Of a stretch of 64,000 nt of DNA, positions 36,793 through 48,166 are shown in pieces. The first letter of the stretch is position 1. Each line of letters begins with the position of its first letter. The position numbers were made by a program, and so were the translations under genes. The notes beneath the pieces are model-generated. The model was given only the letters and a program-made list of their open reading frames with translations. It made no database searches and was not told the DNA's origin. Source of the DNA: Prostheceraeus crozeri (lineage: Eukaryota > Platyhelminthes > Polycladida > Euryleptidae); NCBI GenBank assembly GCA_907163375.1, contig CAJQUW010006088.1, forward strand, positions 248,001 to 312,000, written 5' to 3'.

Positions 36793-37560
36793 TTGTCATA
36801 CTTTACAAAAGTAGGTTTCATGAAATTACCAAAGACACCAGCCTGAAGTTATTATTATGAAAAATATCCTCAATATCAACTATTACTTTATCAACTAGAA
36901 TTTCTCATTTCGTAAACAGGGGCATAGATATATAGAATCTTCACTTTTATGCACGAATGTGCCCCGTTCTCCCAACTATTTCAACTCTTCCTTGCTACAC
37001 TGCAATCGCCCTTCCTTCTTTACATCCAGGACTGTCTATGTTGCCTGATAAGGGTCATAGGCAATTGGCGTCGTTGTCACTGCCCATCCTTTTCCGTTAT
37101 CTTTCTGCTTTCAACAGGCTGTTGTAACGTCTTCTCACCTCCACTCTCATTTCTCTCAGATGCTGTCTCTCTTCTTCAGTAGTAGCTGAAGACCATTTCT
37201 TCTCTCCTCTCAGTTTCTCCAGCTCTCTCATCCTTCGTGATTCGTTTTCCTTTTTACCCTGATTCTCCTTCGAGTCTTCATCTTCAACTGGTTCTTGGAA
37301 GAGTTTGGTGAGGAAGACTTTACTAATAATTACTTCACGATATTATCTTGTTCAATCTCTGCTCTACATCGCCTGTCAAGTTCCTCGCCATACGGACCAG
37401 TACTTGATCATCAATCTTCAACCGTTCCTTCTCACTTGACCAAGGCCATTTGATCTTCCGTCTCTCGCAAACGCATGCGTCGCCGTCAGGTTCTAACAGG
37501 CTTTCTCTTAGATTTCGCCTCTCTGATTCTTCACGATGCATTGAACCTCAGGCAAAAAGA

Positions 37561-38418
37561 TGCCGCAATTCTTCTTTGTTTTGTAGATGATACGAAGCCC
37601 CTTCCTCGATTTAAACACCGCTCCCCATTCGCAACTCTAGGATGTTAAAGTTCGCGATCCATTATCGTAGTCCAAATTCGATTCCGGTCCAGCATGATTT
37701 AATTGTAGATTATCCATAAAAAATGTCTCCCTTACCCTGCAGAGCTAATCGGAGTGTAACCACCGCTACCTAGTCCACCAGGGAAAATCCTCGACTCACC
37801 AGCCAGTGCTGTGGGGCTGGGTAACAGGGCATAGCCTCATATTAAACATGAGTTAACTCGGCATTCGTGATATTGCAACACCACAGTAGCGCGAGTGAAC
37901 TCGGTATTCGTGAACAAAGGAATGGAAGAATTTGTCTTTCAGCGATAGCTCCCAGTCCTACCGATAAGAGTTTCCAGCATTTGGTCTCAGCATTTGAAGG
38001 ACAACTGTTGAATGTGGTGTCAGTGATATTTGCCTGTCCTACCGATACGAACCAACTCGGTTTCCTGCTGTACTCCACTGTCAAAGTCACCAGTAAAATG
38101 TTGATAATGCTTGATACGAGTTAACTTGTGCTCAGCCATTGAAGGGTCAAAATGTATGTGCGCGCTGGATCTTTACAGATACAGGCATTCATTTATTTAA
38201 ATAATTACATTCTACTCTTCATGCTATACTATCCCTATTTGTTGTAGATTATGTTTCTAGCACTCAGCTTGTAACTCAACTCCGAAAAAGGAAAACAGCC
38301 CGATGATCTTTCCACAAATTGTAAGGGTAAAAATTGAGGTATAACTACCACATGAATATATACGAAAGATTTGTTCGTTTCGTCATTATTCTATCATACG
38401 TGTTCTGTATGGACATTG
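37561..38418. other. Non-coding, possibly LINE 5' region then unique DNA
   Basis: 37561-37830 may be the LINE's 5' untranslated part, but no landmark proves it. Overlapping opposite open frames at 37842-38124 show no motif. Confidence 0.35.
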
Positions 38419-38939
38419 GACATGTGGGCAAACTGTAAACCTCTAGCAAATCATAAATAAGTCGAACTTCCTAAACAAGTCAGAGCCATCTTATTATCTA
38501 CTAAATCGACCCAAACTCATAAAATGTGTAAAATTCCTTTTCCTCAGGGTGGCCACCTTTGATGCCGACAAAGAACTTATCCAATCTCATTAGGGACTCC
38601 AAAGCTCTGATTACTTTAAATAGAGAAGCTAAAGGGATCATTAAAAATAATTCAAAGGTATCTTATTTATCCAACAAATCGACCTAAGCAATTCGTGCAA
38701 TACAGGAACAATTCCATGTACCTCAATCTATAATATAGCTCTGACTTGTTTAGGAAGCACATAGTTTTTTTTAAGGTTTCGGGAATTTAGTGTCCGAATG
38801 AGAGTGGACAGATTCTTAGACAGAATCAAAGGTCCCCACCGTAAAGAGCAGGGAGTTTTACATATTGCGGAGTTGTTTAGGTCGATCTAGCGGATTTGAC
38901 GGTTTGACTTGCTTATGGTTTACAGTTTATTGACATGTC
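38419..38939. mobile_element. MITE-like inverted-repeat element, 521 bp
   Basis: Both ends start GACATGT and share AAACTGTAAACC and AGCAA in inverted orientation. Internal words cttcctaaacaagtcagagc (near 38467) and gctctgacttgtttaggaag (near 38729) are also exact complements. No coding capacity. No clear target duplication was found, so the exact borders are uncertain. Confidence 0.45.
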
Positions 38940-41900
38940 AAAACTTCTCATGCAAGAGAGTAAAAAACCTCAGAAAAACAATTCAGTGGCATTTCTAAAA
39001 ATAAGATGAGAAAACTGCAAACTGAAGTCAATAAAAAAGTAGGGAAATTAAGGTGCTATTTAAATTAGAATCACAAAATTCTAAGGCAAATTTTTTTTCA
39101 AGTCGCACACATCAGTGAGCGCATGAGCATGCAGCCGCCTAAAATGATTTCATACAGGAGCTGAATATCAACTGCACAAAGTAGAAACAAAGTTACAGAT
39201 ATTAAACATCCATGGCGAAAATTCAATCAAGTAGTTTTATCATCAAAGCAACATCATTATAACATAATGTCAAAAAAAGGAAGAATCTCAAAATCAAGAT
39301 AGCTTAGTGTTCTTTGGCAATATTTACAGACCGCCAATGTCTTGGGTGGAATTTCCACATGTGTTTCGGTGTTTGAGTGGAGAAAGATTAGAAGCCACGA
39401 ATGAAGCAATCTTTGTTTTCTTTCACGAGATGAACATGATGGATCATGTTGTTTTTCCTGTCTTCTACTTTAGAAATATGGAATGAATATACGAATGCGG
39501 AATGAAGATTCACAATTTTGCAATAGGTACATACTACCAATCGCCTTTTCATAAGATATGAATATAAAATACAGCAACGTTTATTTCATCTAAGTATCAT
39601 GAGTTGACACAATATACATGTGCTGTCAGGCTGTGATAAATGACTATTTTGACAGAACAAAGGGCAAAATACATTAAAATGAGAACCGACAAAAACAATC
39701 CTGGTCAGTATCGAGAAAAAATTTTATCAATTTCTGGTGATACTCCATGACAAGAAAATGTACTAAACAAATGGCAGGTGCCCTACTTATGAATCACTAA
39801 TTCGGGGGAACAGAAAAACCGGACCACTAATCAGAAAACACGAAATGAAATCTCTAAATTGTAGTCTACCAGGATTTTTCTCCCAGATACAACAATTACG
39901 AGAGATTCCTGCCATTCCTCACACAAAACTCTACCAGTCAACTCTTGAAGTCCAATTTTATGTGGTCTTGAATGTTTCACCATGGAAATTGGACAGCTGA
40001 AGTCGGTATTTGCGGGGCATTGTCTCGTGCAGTTTTTGTGAGTAATGAGAAGAATGGAATTCAATTGTTGCATTTCAAGGAAAGCATCCAGGTAGACCAC
40101 ACTTTACTGGCATCATTTCGAGTGGTCTAGTGAAGTCTGGTTTAATTTCCGTTTTCCTAGTCAACATGGAACGAGAACAACCACGTGATTTTCAGGTTGT
40201 TTTTGACTTTGAAAGTACCTCAATTTAAGCTCAACACAATACAATTAGATGATTAAAAGAATCATAAAAAATTAAAAACATGGAGTAGTAAATAAATCAC
40301 AGAGAGACATTGAACCTACAGGACGTCAAGACATGTCCTGTGATCACAAGACCACGCACTGGTTTGAAATTACTCACGTCTGATGAGGACGACCGGACGG
40401 AAGCATGTCTCATGGTGAATACATATGTTGAGATTTAATAAATTATTCAATTGCTAAGTTACTTGTGAAAATTTATAGCTTTTTTAACATCAATATTCAG
40501 TTTTTGAGTAGAATAGATTTTGATAGAAATTAGATTCATTCACTTAGACACATGAACACTTTTAGTAATTCAGTTACCAAATGACTTGCTAACAAGGAAG
40601 CGATTGAACGCAGACTTTGAGCAAACAAAGCGTGAAGCACTCAACAAATTTAAGGATATTTGCAAGACATTTGGCGCCTGCTTGCATTTACGAAGTCAGC
40701 ATGATATCGCTTTGCATTATATTTGCGGGCACCATAGACGTCGAACATCAAAGCAATAAGGCTGATGATGATGTTCGATGTCTGTGGAGGGCACGATTGC
40801 TTCATATATAACTCTATGGCAAGCTCTTTGTAGACACGTACAGAGTTCTAGAGCCTGCACTCAGTGCTAATGTGCGAGTTGAGTGACATGAATCATGGAG
40901 CCATGGAAAACGGATTTGGTGTCAACCACTGTGACCTTCACATTGGTTTACCAATTGTTTATCTGCGTTCTATATTCCACATGGACATTCCTAGCACAAC
41001 ACAAAGAAACATCACACATTTATTCACGTCCTTTATAGATGGTAAATATTAGGAATGAGGAGAGTGGTATCGGATGATCCTTATAAATGTGAACCAGTTG
41101 ATGGTTTCGAGGTATGAGCAGCTATTGGAGCCTTCGATTTGTTGGCGTGCCTTTATTTGACAGTTGAATACAATTATTGTATATTCTGAGGCGGCGACGG
41201 TCTCGAAACAGACGATGTAGTCCTAATACGTAAATTCCTTGCATTGGGGTGAATCAAGTAATTTGTAGCACTTAAGCTACCCAACGTCTCACTTCAAGAG
41301 TAAACGAACCAAAGTGTCTGACCAATCGACAACAGAAAACTACACCTTGTGTACTGCTGTCCGTTGTTGCTCCTAGATTTGGTCCCTGTTGCTCACTGAC
41401 TGACAACTCAATTCTGATGACTTTCAGGTCTGTCTCCTTCGCAATCTGTGCAGCACCCATGACACAGCAGTAGCAGAGGCCAACGAAATATCACAACTTA
41501 ATCCGCAGATCAACAGTTGAATTATGACAGGACACGGAAACCCAGGAAACACGAACTTTACGGCTACAATCACTTCAATTCGATAATCATGCAAACCGCC
41601 AACTCATTTCTTGACATAACACATCTTCGAATGAATATTTCTCACAATTTCATCCCGTCTGCAACCATCGACATTTTGAAGGCGCTGTACGCCGAAGGCC
41701 CCGTCTGAATTTTCACTTTTAATTTTAGAAATGATCAACGAAATGTTTAGATAGTCTTTCTACCTTGCTTTTGATGACAGCATGATACAGATATGGCACA
41801 GGTTCTGCGCTTGTCCAGGGCTTGAAAATTTTTGGGAATTCCCGATCGCTGAGATTTCTGTCTTTTTCTGGTTCGTCAGGATGCTTGTGACAGTGGTGCC

Positions 41901-42989
41901 TCGTCCAGTAGGTTACGTGGAACTTCGCCTAGCAAATGGTGAATAATTCTGTAAAAAAATATCATTCCTTAGCTCTATTAAGCGAATAGGCTATCTCAGC
42001 AAATGCAAGTAAAAAAGAAACCAATCCGTTTCTGACTGAGCATTGACAACATCAATTATTTATAGTGTGTAATAGCCGGGAGGATATTGTCCTTCCATTG
42101 GCATTGACATTGTATTATCCGGTCATCACACGTGACAGAGAAATTGTTCGGATGGATCGACGTAACTCTCAACGCCTGTCATTGGTCAATCTAGACTGCA
42201 TTGCAGGATATGAGGATACCCTAGAATATACCATGTCATAAAAATTCTGTTTCTTCTTGTAGTGGTTCAAATGTCTTTGAGAAGACAGTCTTTGTTTGTC
42301 TTTCAGAACATTTCTCTTATCTGCTGCTATCTGTAAATTCTAAAGAAAATCGTTGAGTTGCTTAATTGAAAATTTTGATGATCGGCTACCGCGCTTGCAT
42401 CTCTCTAGTAACCGTCATTCATGTAAATCGAAAATTAGCAGATAACGAAGCATGAAAACAATATTTTCTGTAACTAAAGCTGCGCGGAACACTGTAGCAT
42501 GACCCAGAGTTAATGAATCGGTTGATCAGAAATTGATTTAGCATTAACATTGTACACGATAGGTCTTAGTAAACGAAACGAAGAATATTACAAGTTGATT
42601 TTGGTATAAATCCGTTTTGATGTTTTGTCGAAGCATGTGTAATATTGCAATAAAACGAATAGTCATTTGCTGTACCACACCTGAGCCTTGCAATTTGGGG
42701 CTCAATTTGTGCGCTTAAATTTACGCTTGTTATAAAATTTAAGTAATTATCATTTGTAAGAAAATAGACACGCCAGTTGTGCTTCATATATGTGATGCCA
42801 ATGATGCTTTTGAAGGAGTCCTAATGTGTTTTGAGAAAATGAATTTTGTAAAAATAATACGAAATCGTTTGTCCTTTGTCGCGATCGTTTGTGGACGACA
42901 TATCTTACTTTGAAGGTTATTGCGCAGATTGTAAGAAATATTTGGTCACAATTCAATATATAGGCCCATAAGCGTGCGAGCATAATTTT
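38940..42989. other. Non-coding stretch
   Basis: No secure gene or repeat in about 4 kb. Open frames 39831-40100 (minus), 41272-41460 (minus) and 41517-41708 (plus) look somewhat protein-like in codon pattern but have no recognised motif and only weak splice sites, so they are not called. Confidence 0.4.
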
Positions 42990-43640
42990 CTAGGAAGGGC
43001 TGAGTCCTTGTGCCCGAAAATTACATAGGTTGAGGCCCGAAAAATTGGCATAATCACGAAGATCTATTTTCTACACTTACCCCAGAACTCCGCGAAAGTA
43101 AAAACGCGACAATTTATACTATCAATGTAATAAAATTTTGCAAATGTTTTTATCAAAAATAGCACAACGCTGTCTACTTATCCGTAGACGAATTGGAAAA
43201 TTTCAGAAGTTCTTATGTAACTAGGTAAGTTTTAATTGTTCTCTAATATAACAGAAATATTGGGCGATATTATCAGAAGAACTGACATCTCCGATTTTTG
43301 CCACTGGCAAATGTATCAATGATTCTGGTGTCTGTAGCATTATTAGCAACCGACATGTGTGGCATTTATCGCCCGAATTTCGGATTCTTTTGGAATTCAT
43401 TGGCACTCCCTCTGTCCCTCAATTATGACCGGTGGAGTGCCCGGATTTCGGGCACATCGTCTCGCCTAATCGGAATAAAATCGTATTTTTGTTTGCTTTG
43501 ACCATAAAACGCGATTTTTTAAGTTTATTCGCCGCTGCAAAAAATTTGGCAACTGCCCGAATGTTTTTGCCCGAGTCCTTGTGGGGGGGGGGTGCAGCCC
43601 CACAGACCCCCCCGGCCCTTACGCCTATGTATAGGCCTAT
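42990..43640 (+). repeat. Probable interspersed repeat ending in poly-G/pyrimidine tail
   Basis: The word gtccttgtg beside gcccga recurs at both borders (near 43008 and 43572). The block ends with a run of ten G, gtgcagcccca, and cccccggcccttacgcctatg, a tail style seen on interspersed repeats of marine invertebrates. No coding motif. Family unknown. Confidence 0.4.
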
Positions 43641-44359
43641 ATACCGTTATCGAAATTCTCAACTCGAAACAAAATGCTGCCTAAACAGCTAAATAAAGTG
43701 TGCTGGCTATGTTCTGGAACTAGTTATTCGAAGGTTGATTGAATATCATGATTTCTCAAAAAGTGGTCATAATTTATAGAATTTCCTTTTGCACTTTCCT
43801 TTTATCATTAATGAGGCAGAAAAAACAAGTGAAATTATGATTAAAAGTTTGGCAATGCACCATTTAATATGTATACATGTAATGCATCAATCAACAAAGT
43901 TTTTACACGCTCTAGGTTTGTTACGTGGTTCCAATTGCATGTCCTATTTGATATAACTTCAATTAATATTGTAATTATTCAAAACAGTGTGTTTAGTATA
44001 CCTTATATTTCTGTCACAAATACCCTGTTAGTGTTAAATGATATTCGGTAAGAAGAGGTCAAAGTTTCAGCCATGACTCCACAAATAAAATGAACTTTGA
44101 TAAGTTTTTTAGGGTAGTGAATCAGTTTAAGGCTACACAACGTAATTTAAAACAATGGATATTGAACTTCATTATCAGTCGAAAAGTGGGAGTAGATTTG
44201 AATATGCCCATTTCATCGAATATCAGGAGCTTCCTTTGAAGTAGGTCTTCGCATCAACCTGCAGCAACGCATCTATTTTGCTATTTAGCCATACTCTCTC
44301 AGGATAGTTATGATGTTCAATTCTTGCTTCCTTACTCCTCGTTTATTGTCTCTTCTTCA
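43641..44359. other. Non-coding stretch
   Basis: No gene or repeat recognised. Confidence 0.5.
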
Positions 44360-45085
44360 CAGGCTTTAGGGTTGGAAACTGGGGTTGTGTCGGCTGTGGT
44401 TGGGATGGATACGCCTTATCCATTCTGGTCGGTCTTGCGTCAATTGAGGGTCCAGATACAGTAGCTCAAGATCTCGCTTGACATTGTGCCACCATCTATT
44501 CCTCTGTCCACCTCTGATGTTCGATCCCGACACTTCATAACTTAAAGCTATCTTTGGCCACTTCCAGTGCGGCATCCGTTGCAGGTGACCAGACCAGCAC
44601 AAGCGATTTTGGCGTAGGACTGATTCTAGGTCATGCAGATGGAGCATGCCTCTCAGTTCGCGCATGGATCAGCATTCACAAAGCTTGACGGAACACATCC
44701 ATCGGATCATAGAGTTCGCATTTCTTAGCAGGCGAGTAAGGTCATCAACTTTTACGTGCCATGTCAGGACGCATGTAATAAGTCACTCCTGATAAAGGCA
44801 TTGTATAACTGACCCCTGTGCATCAGCGAGATATTCTTGTTGTTAAGAACAAGCAATAGGTCGTGGAAATTCTTCTAGGCGCTTCATGCAGGAGCTGTTA
44901 TTGCCTCACAACAACCTCGGGAATTATCCCAGGTATTAAGTCATCAACCACGTCAATGGAGTCTTCGCCTATACTTATCTCACTGACCATTGCTTGAGAC
45001 ACGGGAAGCTCTCTCCTACTTCGCCAGCACTTGAAATTTGGGTCTTCACGTAGAACGACCAAATTCGTACACCTCTTGTGAACTC
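44360..45085 (-). pseudogene. RTE-like LINE, post-RT C-terminal part
   Basis: On minus the fragments read EELPVSQAM-type start, GEDSIDVVDDLIPG, then RGQLYNAFIRS, HVKVDDLTRLLRNANSMIRW and MCSVKLCEC. The last frame (44366-44665) reads ELRGMLHLHDLESVLRQNRL, CWSGHLQRMPHWKWP, GGQRNRWWHNVKRDLE and LTQDRPEWIRRI. The [LC]-x-W-x-GH-x-x-RMP block and G-x-x-R-x-R-W followed by a DRxxWR end are characteristic of the C-terminus of RTE-type LINEs. Several frame changes and stops (one just before MRELRG) make it non-functional. The RT itself is not here. Confidence 0.7.
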
Positions 45086-45439
45086 ACAACTTGCATTAAA
45101 TTATTAAATTAAATCAATAAAATGATTTAGTCTTAATAATTTGCTAATTTTTATTTCAGTATATAATCTGTGCTAGTGATTGTATTACGGTCGGGACCAA
45201 AGCACCAACCATAGTTTCTTGACCAATTCTATGTACTCAAATCGGACGTTTAGATTAAACACGTCTTCAAATGGAAATTTTGTATTAGAAAGACAAGATA
45301 TTTAATCACATATACATCAATTTAATGTAGACGTAGTTACATTTAAAATGCATAATTTTCCTTCTTATATTGCTCGTTTTCTGAGTTACACCAAACAATT
45401 TTGTTTGTTTATAAAGCTTGAATGATGCTTTGTCTTCAG
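45086..45439 (+). other. Intron side of the zinc-finger exon
   Basis: AT-rich, no element recognised. The last bases before 45440 give the acceptor tgctttgtcttcag. An alternative AG lies at 45445-45446. Confidence 0.5.
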
Positions 45440-46486
45440 ATTGCAGGTAGTGAATCTTTTGGTTCGAGTTCCGATGTCGACGACTTCTCCCCGACAAATT
45501 CAAATACAGGAAAAGCGAGTGACTTGCGAGCAGTTAACAATGTTCAATTTATTCTGGAGGAAGATGATGTTGATTTGGATATATACTATCCTGGTGTAAA
45601 ACTTGACTTGCCGGCAAATGTTATAAATAGTCTGACTTTTTATGTGAAACGACTAGAGACCGCTGCTGGGCGCTATGTTTGCATGTCCTCACCTACCTCC
45701 TGTGATGAGGCATTTAATGACTTCCCACAGTTTCTTCTTCATATGAGGAAATCCCATAGTCCTTGCCGTCTATATCGCTGCATTTTCTGCGGTCAGCATG
45801 TCAACTTCGAACAGATGCAAGCACATATTGATGAACATTTTAAATTTCACGGAAATGATGTGAATCGCTTCCCCTGTCCCTATTGTTTAGTTCATGTTGA
45901 TGGCAATCGTGTACGGGATTTGCAGCAGCACATTGAACGCAATCACTCGGAATCGGTTATCAAATATCCTTTTTGTCGATTCTGTAATGTGCGCTTCAGT
46001 GATGTACTAGACTATTGTAGTCATCTTGAGAAACATTCCAGCTTACTTTTTCATTGCCCTTTCGAAAACTGCTTAGTTAAGAGCCCTGACAAGATGCTCA
46101 TTGTCCAACATGTCTCTTCCTTTCACAATTCAGAGATGAGATTTTCTAGATATTTCCGCTCAACTCGACAATTCTTATGTAATCTCAAAAAACATAGCTC
46201 AAATCGATTGTGTTTACAAGCAGATGAGCTGTCGAGCGATGAGCCTATGCGCATCATTCTCCTCAATTGCCCTGTATGTGAGCGCTACACAACACGGAAG
46301 TACAATGATTTCCTAGTTCATCTTAGCAATTGTAACGTTGGTTCCGATGGAGAGGAACTTGAAATCAGCCCTGAAGAATCGGAGGTGGAATTCCTGCTGT
46401 ATATGTGTTCCAACTGCACTGTGACCTCTACCCTTCAATCCGCTATCAAATTCCATCTGCGGACAGGCACTTGCTTCGGTGCAAAA
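45440..46486 (+). CDS. Large internal exon of a multi-zinc-finger protein
   Basis: A 1,047-bp host exon. The acceptor is tcttcag (AG at 45438-45439); an in-frame stop lies just upstream (45419-45421), so coding must enter by splicing. The donor is CAAAA|gtaagt (46487-46488), leaving phase 0. Numbering residues from the codon at 45422, seven fingers are visible: C87/C94/H107/H112, C120/C123/H135/H139, C152/C155/H170/H175, C185/C188/H201/H205, C212/C217/H230/H235, C283/C286/H300/C304 and C329/C332/H345/C351. The last two are C2HC. An acidic, Ser-rich segment (residues 8-60) precedes them. Linkers are long and not of the TGEKP type, so a single continuous DNA-binding array is unlikely. I do not recognise the ortholog; a nuclear role is inferred from the fingers. 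Confidence 0.85.
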
Positions 46487-47378
46487 GTAAGTTAATCTGA
46501 ATTACATTTGTTGGCCGATTATATTGATATAGTAGCATGATTTTATTATTATAGTTACAGGCCTACAACTGTTCGGCCTACTCTTTCACACTATATGGCT
46601 AATACAGAAGAAGCCGCTTCAATAAATCATTTCTGTTCGACCACTGATTTTATCCTGCTGATTCAATTAATTGACATTATTAAATGTACATGTATGTACG
46701 TGCATGCACACGCGCATGTTGCCAAGTTAAGAAAACTTAATATTGAACAGAATTTATTCGCAAACATGTTTTCAGTAGCATCAATGACAACCATCATCAG
46801 TGCATAAAAATCAAAAACAGTTTTTTCTTGTAAATTTAGAGTCAAGGCAAAATCAAAAGCGCAGAAGTGGTAGTGATTGGAATTTGGTTGTTCAGTAGTT
46901 GGTTCTTGTTGATGAACGAATTGATGTACAGCGATTCAGTAATTTCCGTGTGTCATGTCGTGATAATCATTTTGAAATTTTCTTTTTTCAGTTTTATGTT
47001 TGTGCATGACATCTCAGATAGTGGTCTGACCTTTAAATGCTCGTTCATCAATTTGTGTACAGTAAATGGAAGGGTCTCACTTACTTGCATACTTTTATTT
47101 TCGTTCGGCACAAAATCAAAGAAAGCAAAAAAAATGAGGCAAAGAAGTAAAAATATGTCAACGAACATTTGACAAGTCCACATTTAGCATCGCTTCTACA
47201 TATCTAATGTATTTTAAAGCAGGACGATGTCTTAGCCTTCGAAGCTTTTAAAATCGCCTACAAATTTCAGCGGAATGTGCTATTTGTAATAGTCCAGGAA
47301 ATTTGTGATTTTCAACAAGTTATCATTTAACTTCCAATGATTTAATTTCAAAAATGAAGTACCGCATCATCGCTCCCC
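46487..47378 (+). other. Probable intron of the zinc-finger gene
   Basis: It starts with the gtaagt donor. No further exon or repeat recognised. An alternating tgca/cgca run is present near 46690-46720. Confidence 0.5.
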
Positions 47379-47460
47379 CAATGGGCTGACACGTTGCTGG
47401 CATAGTCAGACTTAATCTGGAGCGCTTTGTGGTACTTTTAGTCCGGATGCCTTCCTGTAG
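47379..47460 (-). mobile_element. tRNA-derived SINE, copy 4, 3' half only
   Basis: It contains tagtcagacttaatctggag, the cgctttgtggtacttttag block and tccggatgcc, in the same order as in copy 2 on the same strand, and ends cccccaatgggctgacacg. The tRNA-like head is absent. Confidence 0.65.
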
Positions 47461-47988
47461 AGAAAACTTAGCCCATGCCAGCCGACTTTATCTTAAGCCG
47501 AGCTGAAGCCATGATAAAAAGCTTCAAGAATCCTTGTTGATCGGGTTGGTAAGTAACATTCGCGTCGGGTTGAGTCAGCTTTTGAGTACAGCACACCTGT
47601 AGTCCACACGCGTGTTTTATGAGTATGCATGTCTACAAGCTTGACACTGACACTGTTTTAGATATTTTTAATATAGAGTTTTTTGAAATCTACAATTATG
47701 CAGCAGATCCCATTGTTGCGAATTATTCTTTACGTATGACTAGAGACAGGAAAAATATTTTCTAAAAACTACAGAAATATTTAAATCTATATTTATGAAA
47801 AAGTTGCTGAATTACGATAAGCATGTAAAATTGACTGAATATTTAATTAAATACACCAAACATTTGTTGTGATAAGTAGTCTATACTCCAGAAATTATCG
47901 ATTAAAAACTACATGTGAATCCCAACAAGATATTCTACAAGAATATCTTTTACGTATTCATATCACATAATTGTTTTTTCTGTTGAAG

Positions 47989-48166
47989 GAAAGAATTACA
48001 TTAATGATAATGAACGGTAAAAATCTTAGACAAGCTTTCAAAATTAAAACTGTCGCCAGTCAGCAAAAGTGTGTTTGTATGCGGAAAACATCCTCTTTAC
48101 TACACAGATTACAGAAGCGCGTACTTGTTCTGTTACTTCTTCTTACCAATATTGCCAATTCTTCTG
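47989..48166 (+). CDS. Candidate first coding exon with signal peptide
   Basis: Acceptor ttgttttttctgttgaag ends at 47988; the donor is CTTCTG|gtgagt (48167). The frame has an ATG at 48079 giving MRKTSSLLHRLQKRVLVLLL then LLTNIANSSG at the splice site: a basic start, a Leu-rich core and small residues, as in a secretory signal peptide. Earlier in-frame ATGs exist at about 48004 and 48010, so the real start is uncertain. The product would be a secreted or membrane protein of unknown family. It lies 1.5 kb after the zinc-finger exon on the same strand but need not belong to the same gene. Confidence 0.5.

Larger units (their letters stand above)
32859..36973. mobile_element. 4.1-kb inverted-repeat DNA element inserted in the LINE
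   Basis: Perfect 25-bp terminal inverted repeats (32859-32883 and 36949-36973), beginning GGGAGAACGGGGCACATTCG. The unit GGGGCACATTCGT is repeated inside both ends: left near 32867, 32884, 33194 and 33221; right near 36731, 36752, 36772 and 36952 in either orientation. LINE sequence continues on both outer sides, so this is an insertion, but I see no clear target duplication. Content: a frame-shifted protein remnant (33315-33766), a nested 2.6-kb element, and a Penelope-type tail (36425-36530). The superfamily is not determined; a pogo/Tigger-like origin is a guess. Confidence 0.7.
30262..37560 (-). mobile_element. R2/NeSL-like LINE, antisense, split by nested transposons
   Basis: About 3.2 kb of LINE remains: 36974-37560 (N-terminal part) and 30262-32858 (RT to 3' UTR), separated by the element at 32859-36973. 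Minus-strand landmarks in order are IKWPWSSEKERLKIDDQVL, RRMRELEKLRGEKKWSSATT, SSTGLNGVPYLVYKRYPQV, CVPESWKRADGIYVSKED, RPTNLLNVQGKIFFSVLTNR, the palm PTGSTVSPILFVMAMN, and FMDYMTLVC where the active site is normally Y-M-D-D. Then come VKPIKSRSMMI, YLGVPRNL, ETGRKWW, QQGAWMRW, WRHNEVLKVVHT, RPDLTV and EEAHGRKMDRCEEL, the last two in the restriction-like endonuclease. The frame is broken many times. The 3' end is near 30262; the 5' boundary is uncertain up to about 37.83 kb. Confidence 0.75.

Noticed and set aside
39831-40100. Cys-containing minus-strand frame (CTRQCPANTDFSC)
   Set aside because: Codon pattern is mildly gene-like, but no family and no clear acceptor or donor were found.
41272-41708. 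Two opposite open frames with somewhat protein-like peptides
   Set aside because: Neither has a recognised motif; splice sites are weak, so chance cannot be excluded.
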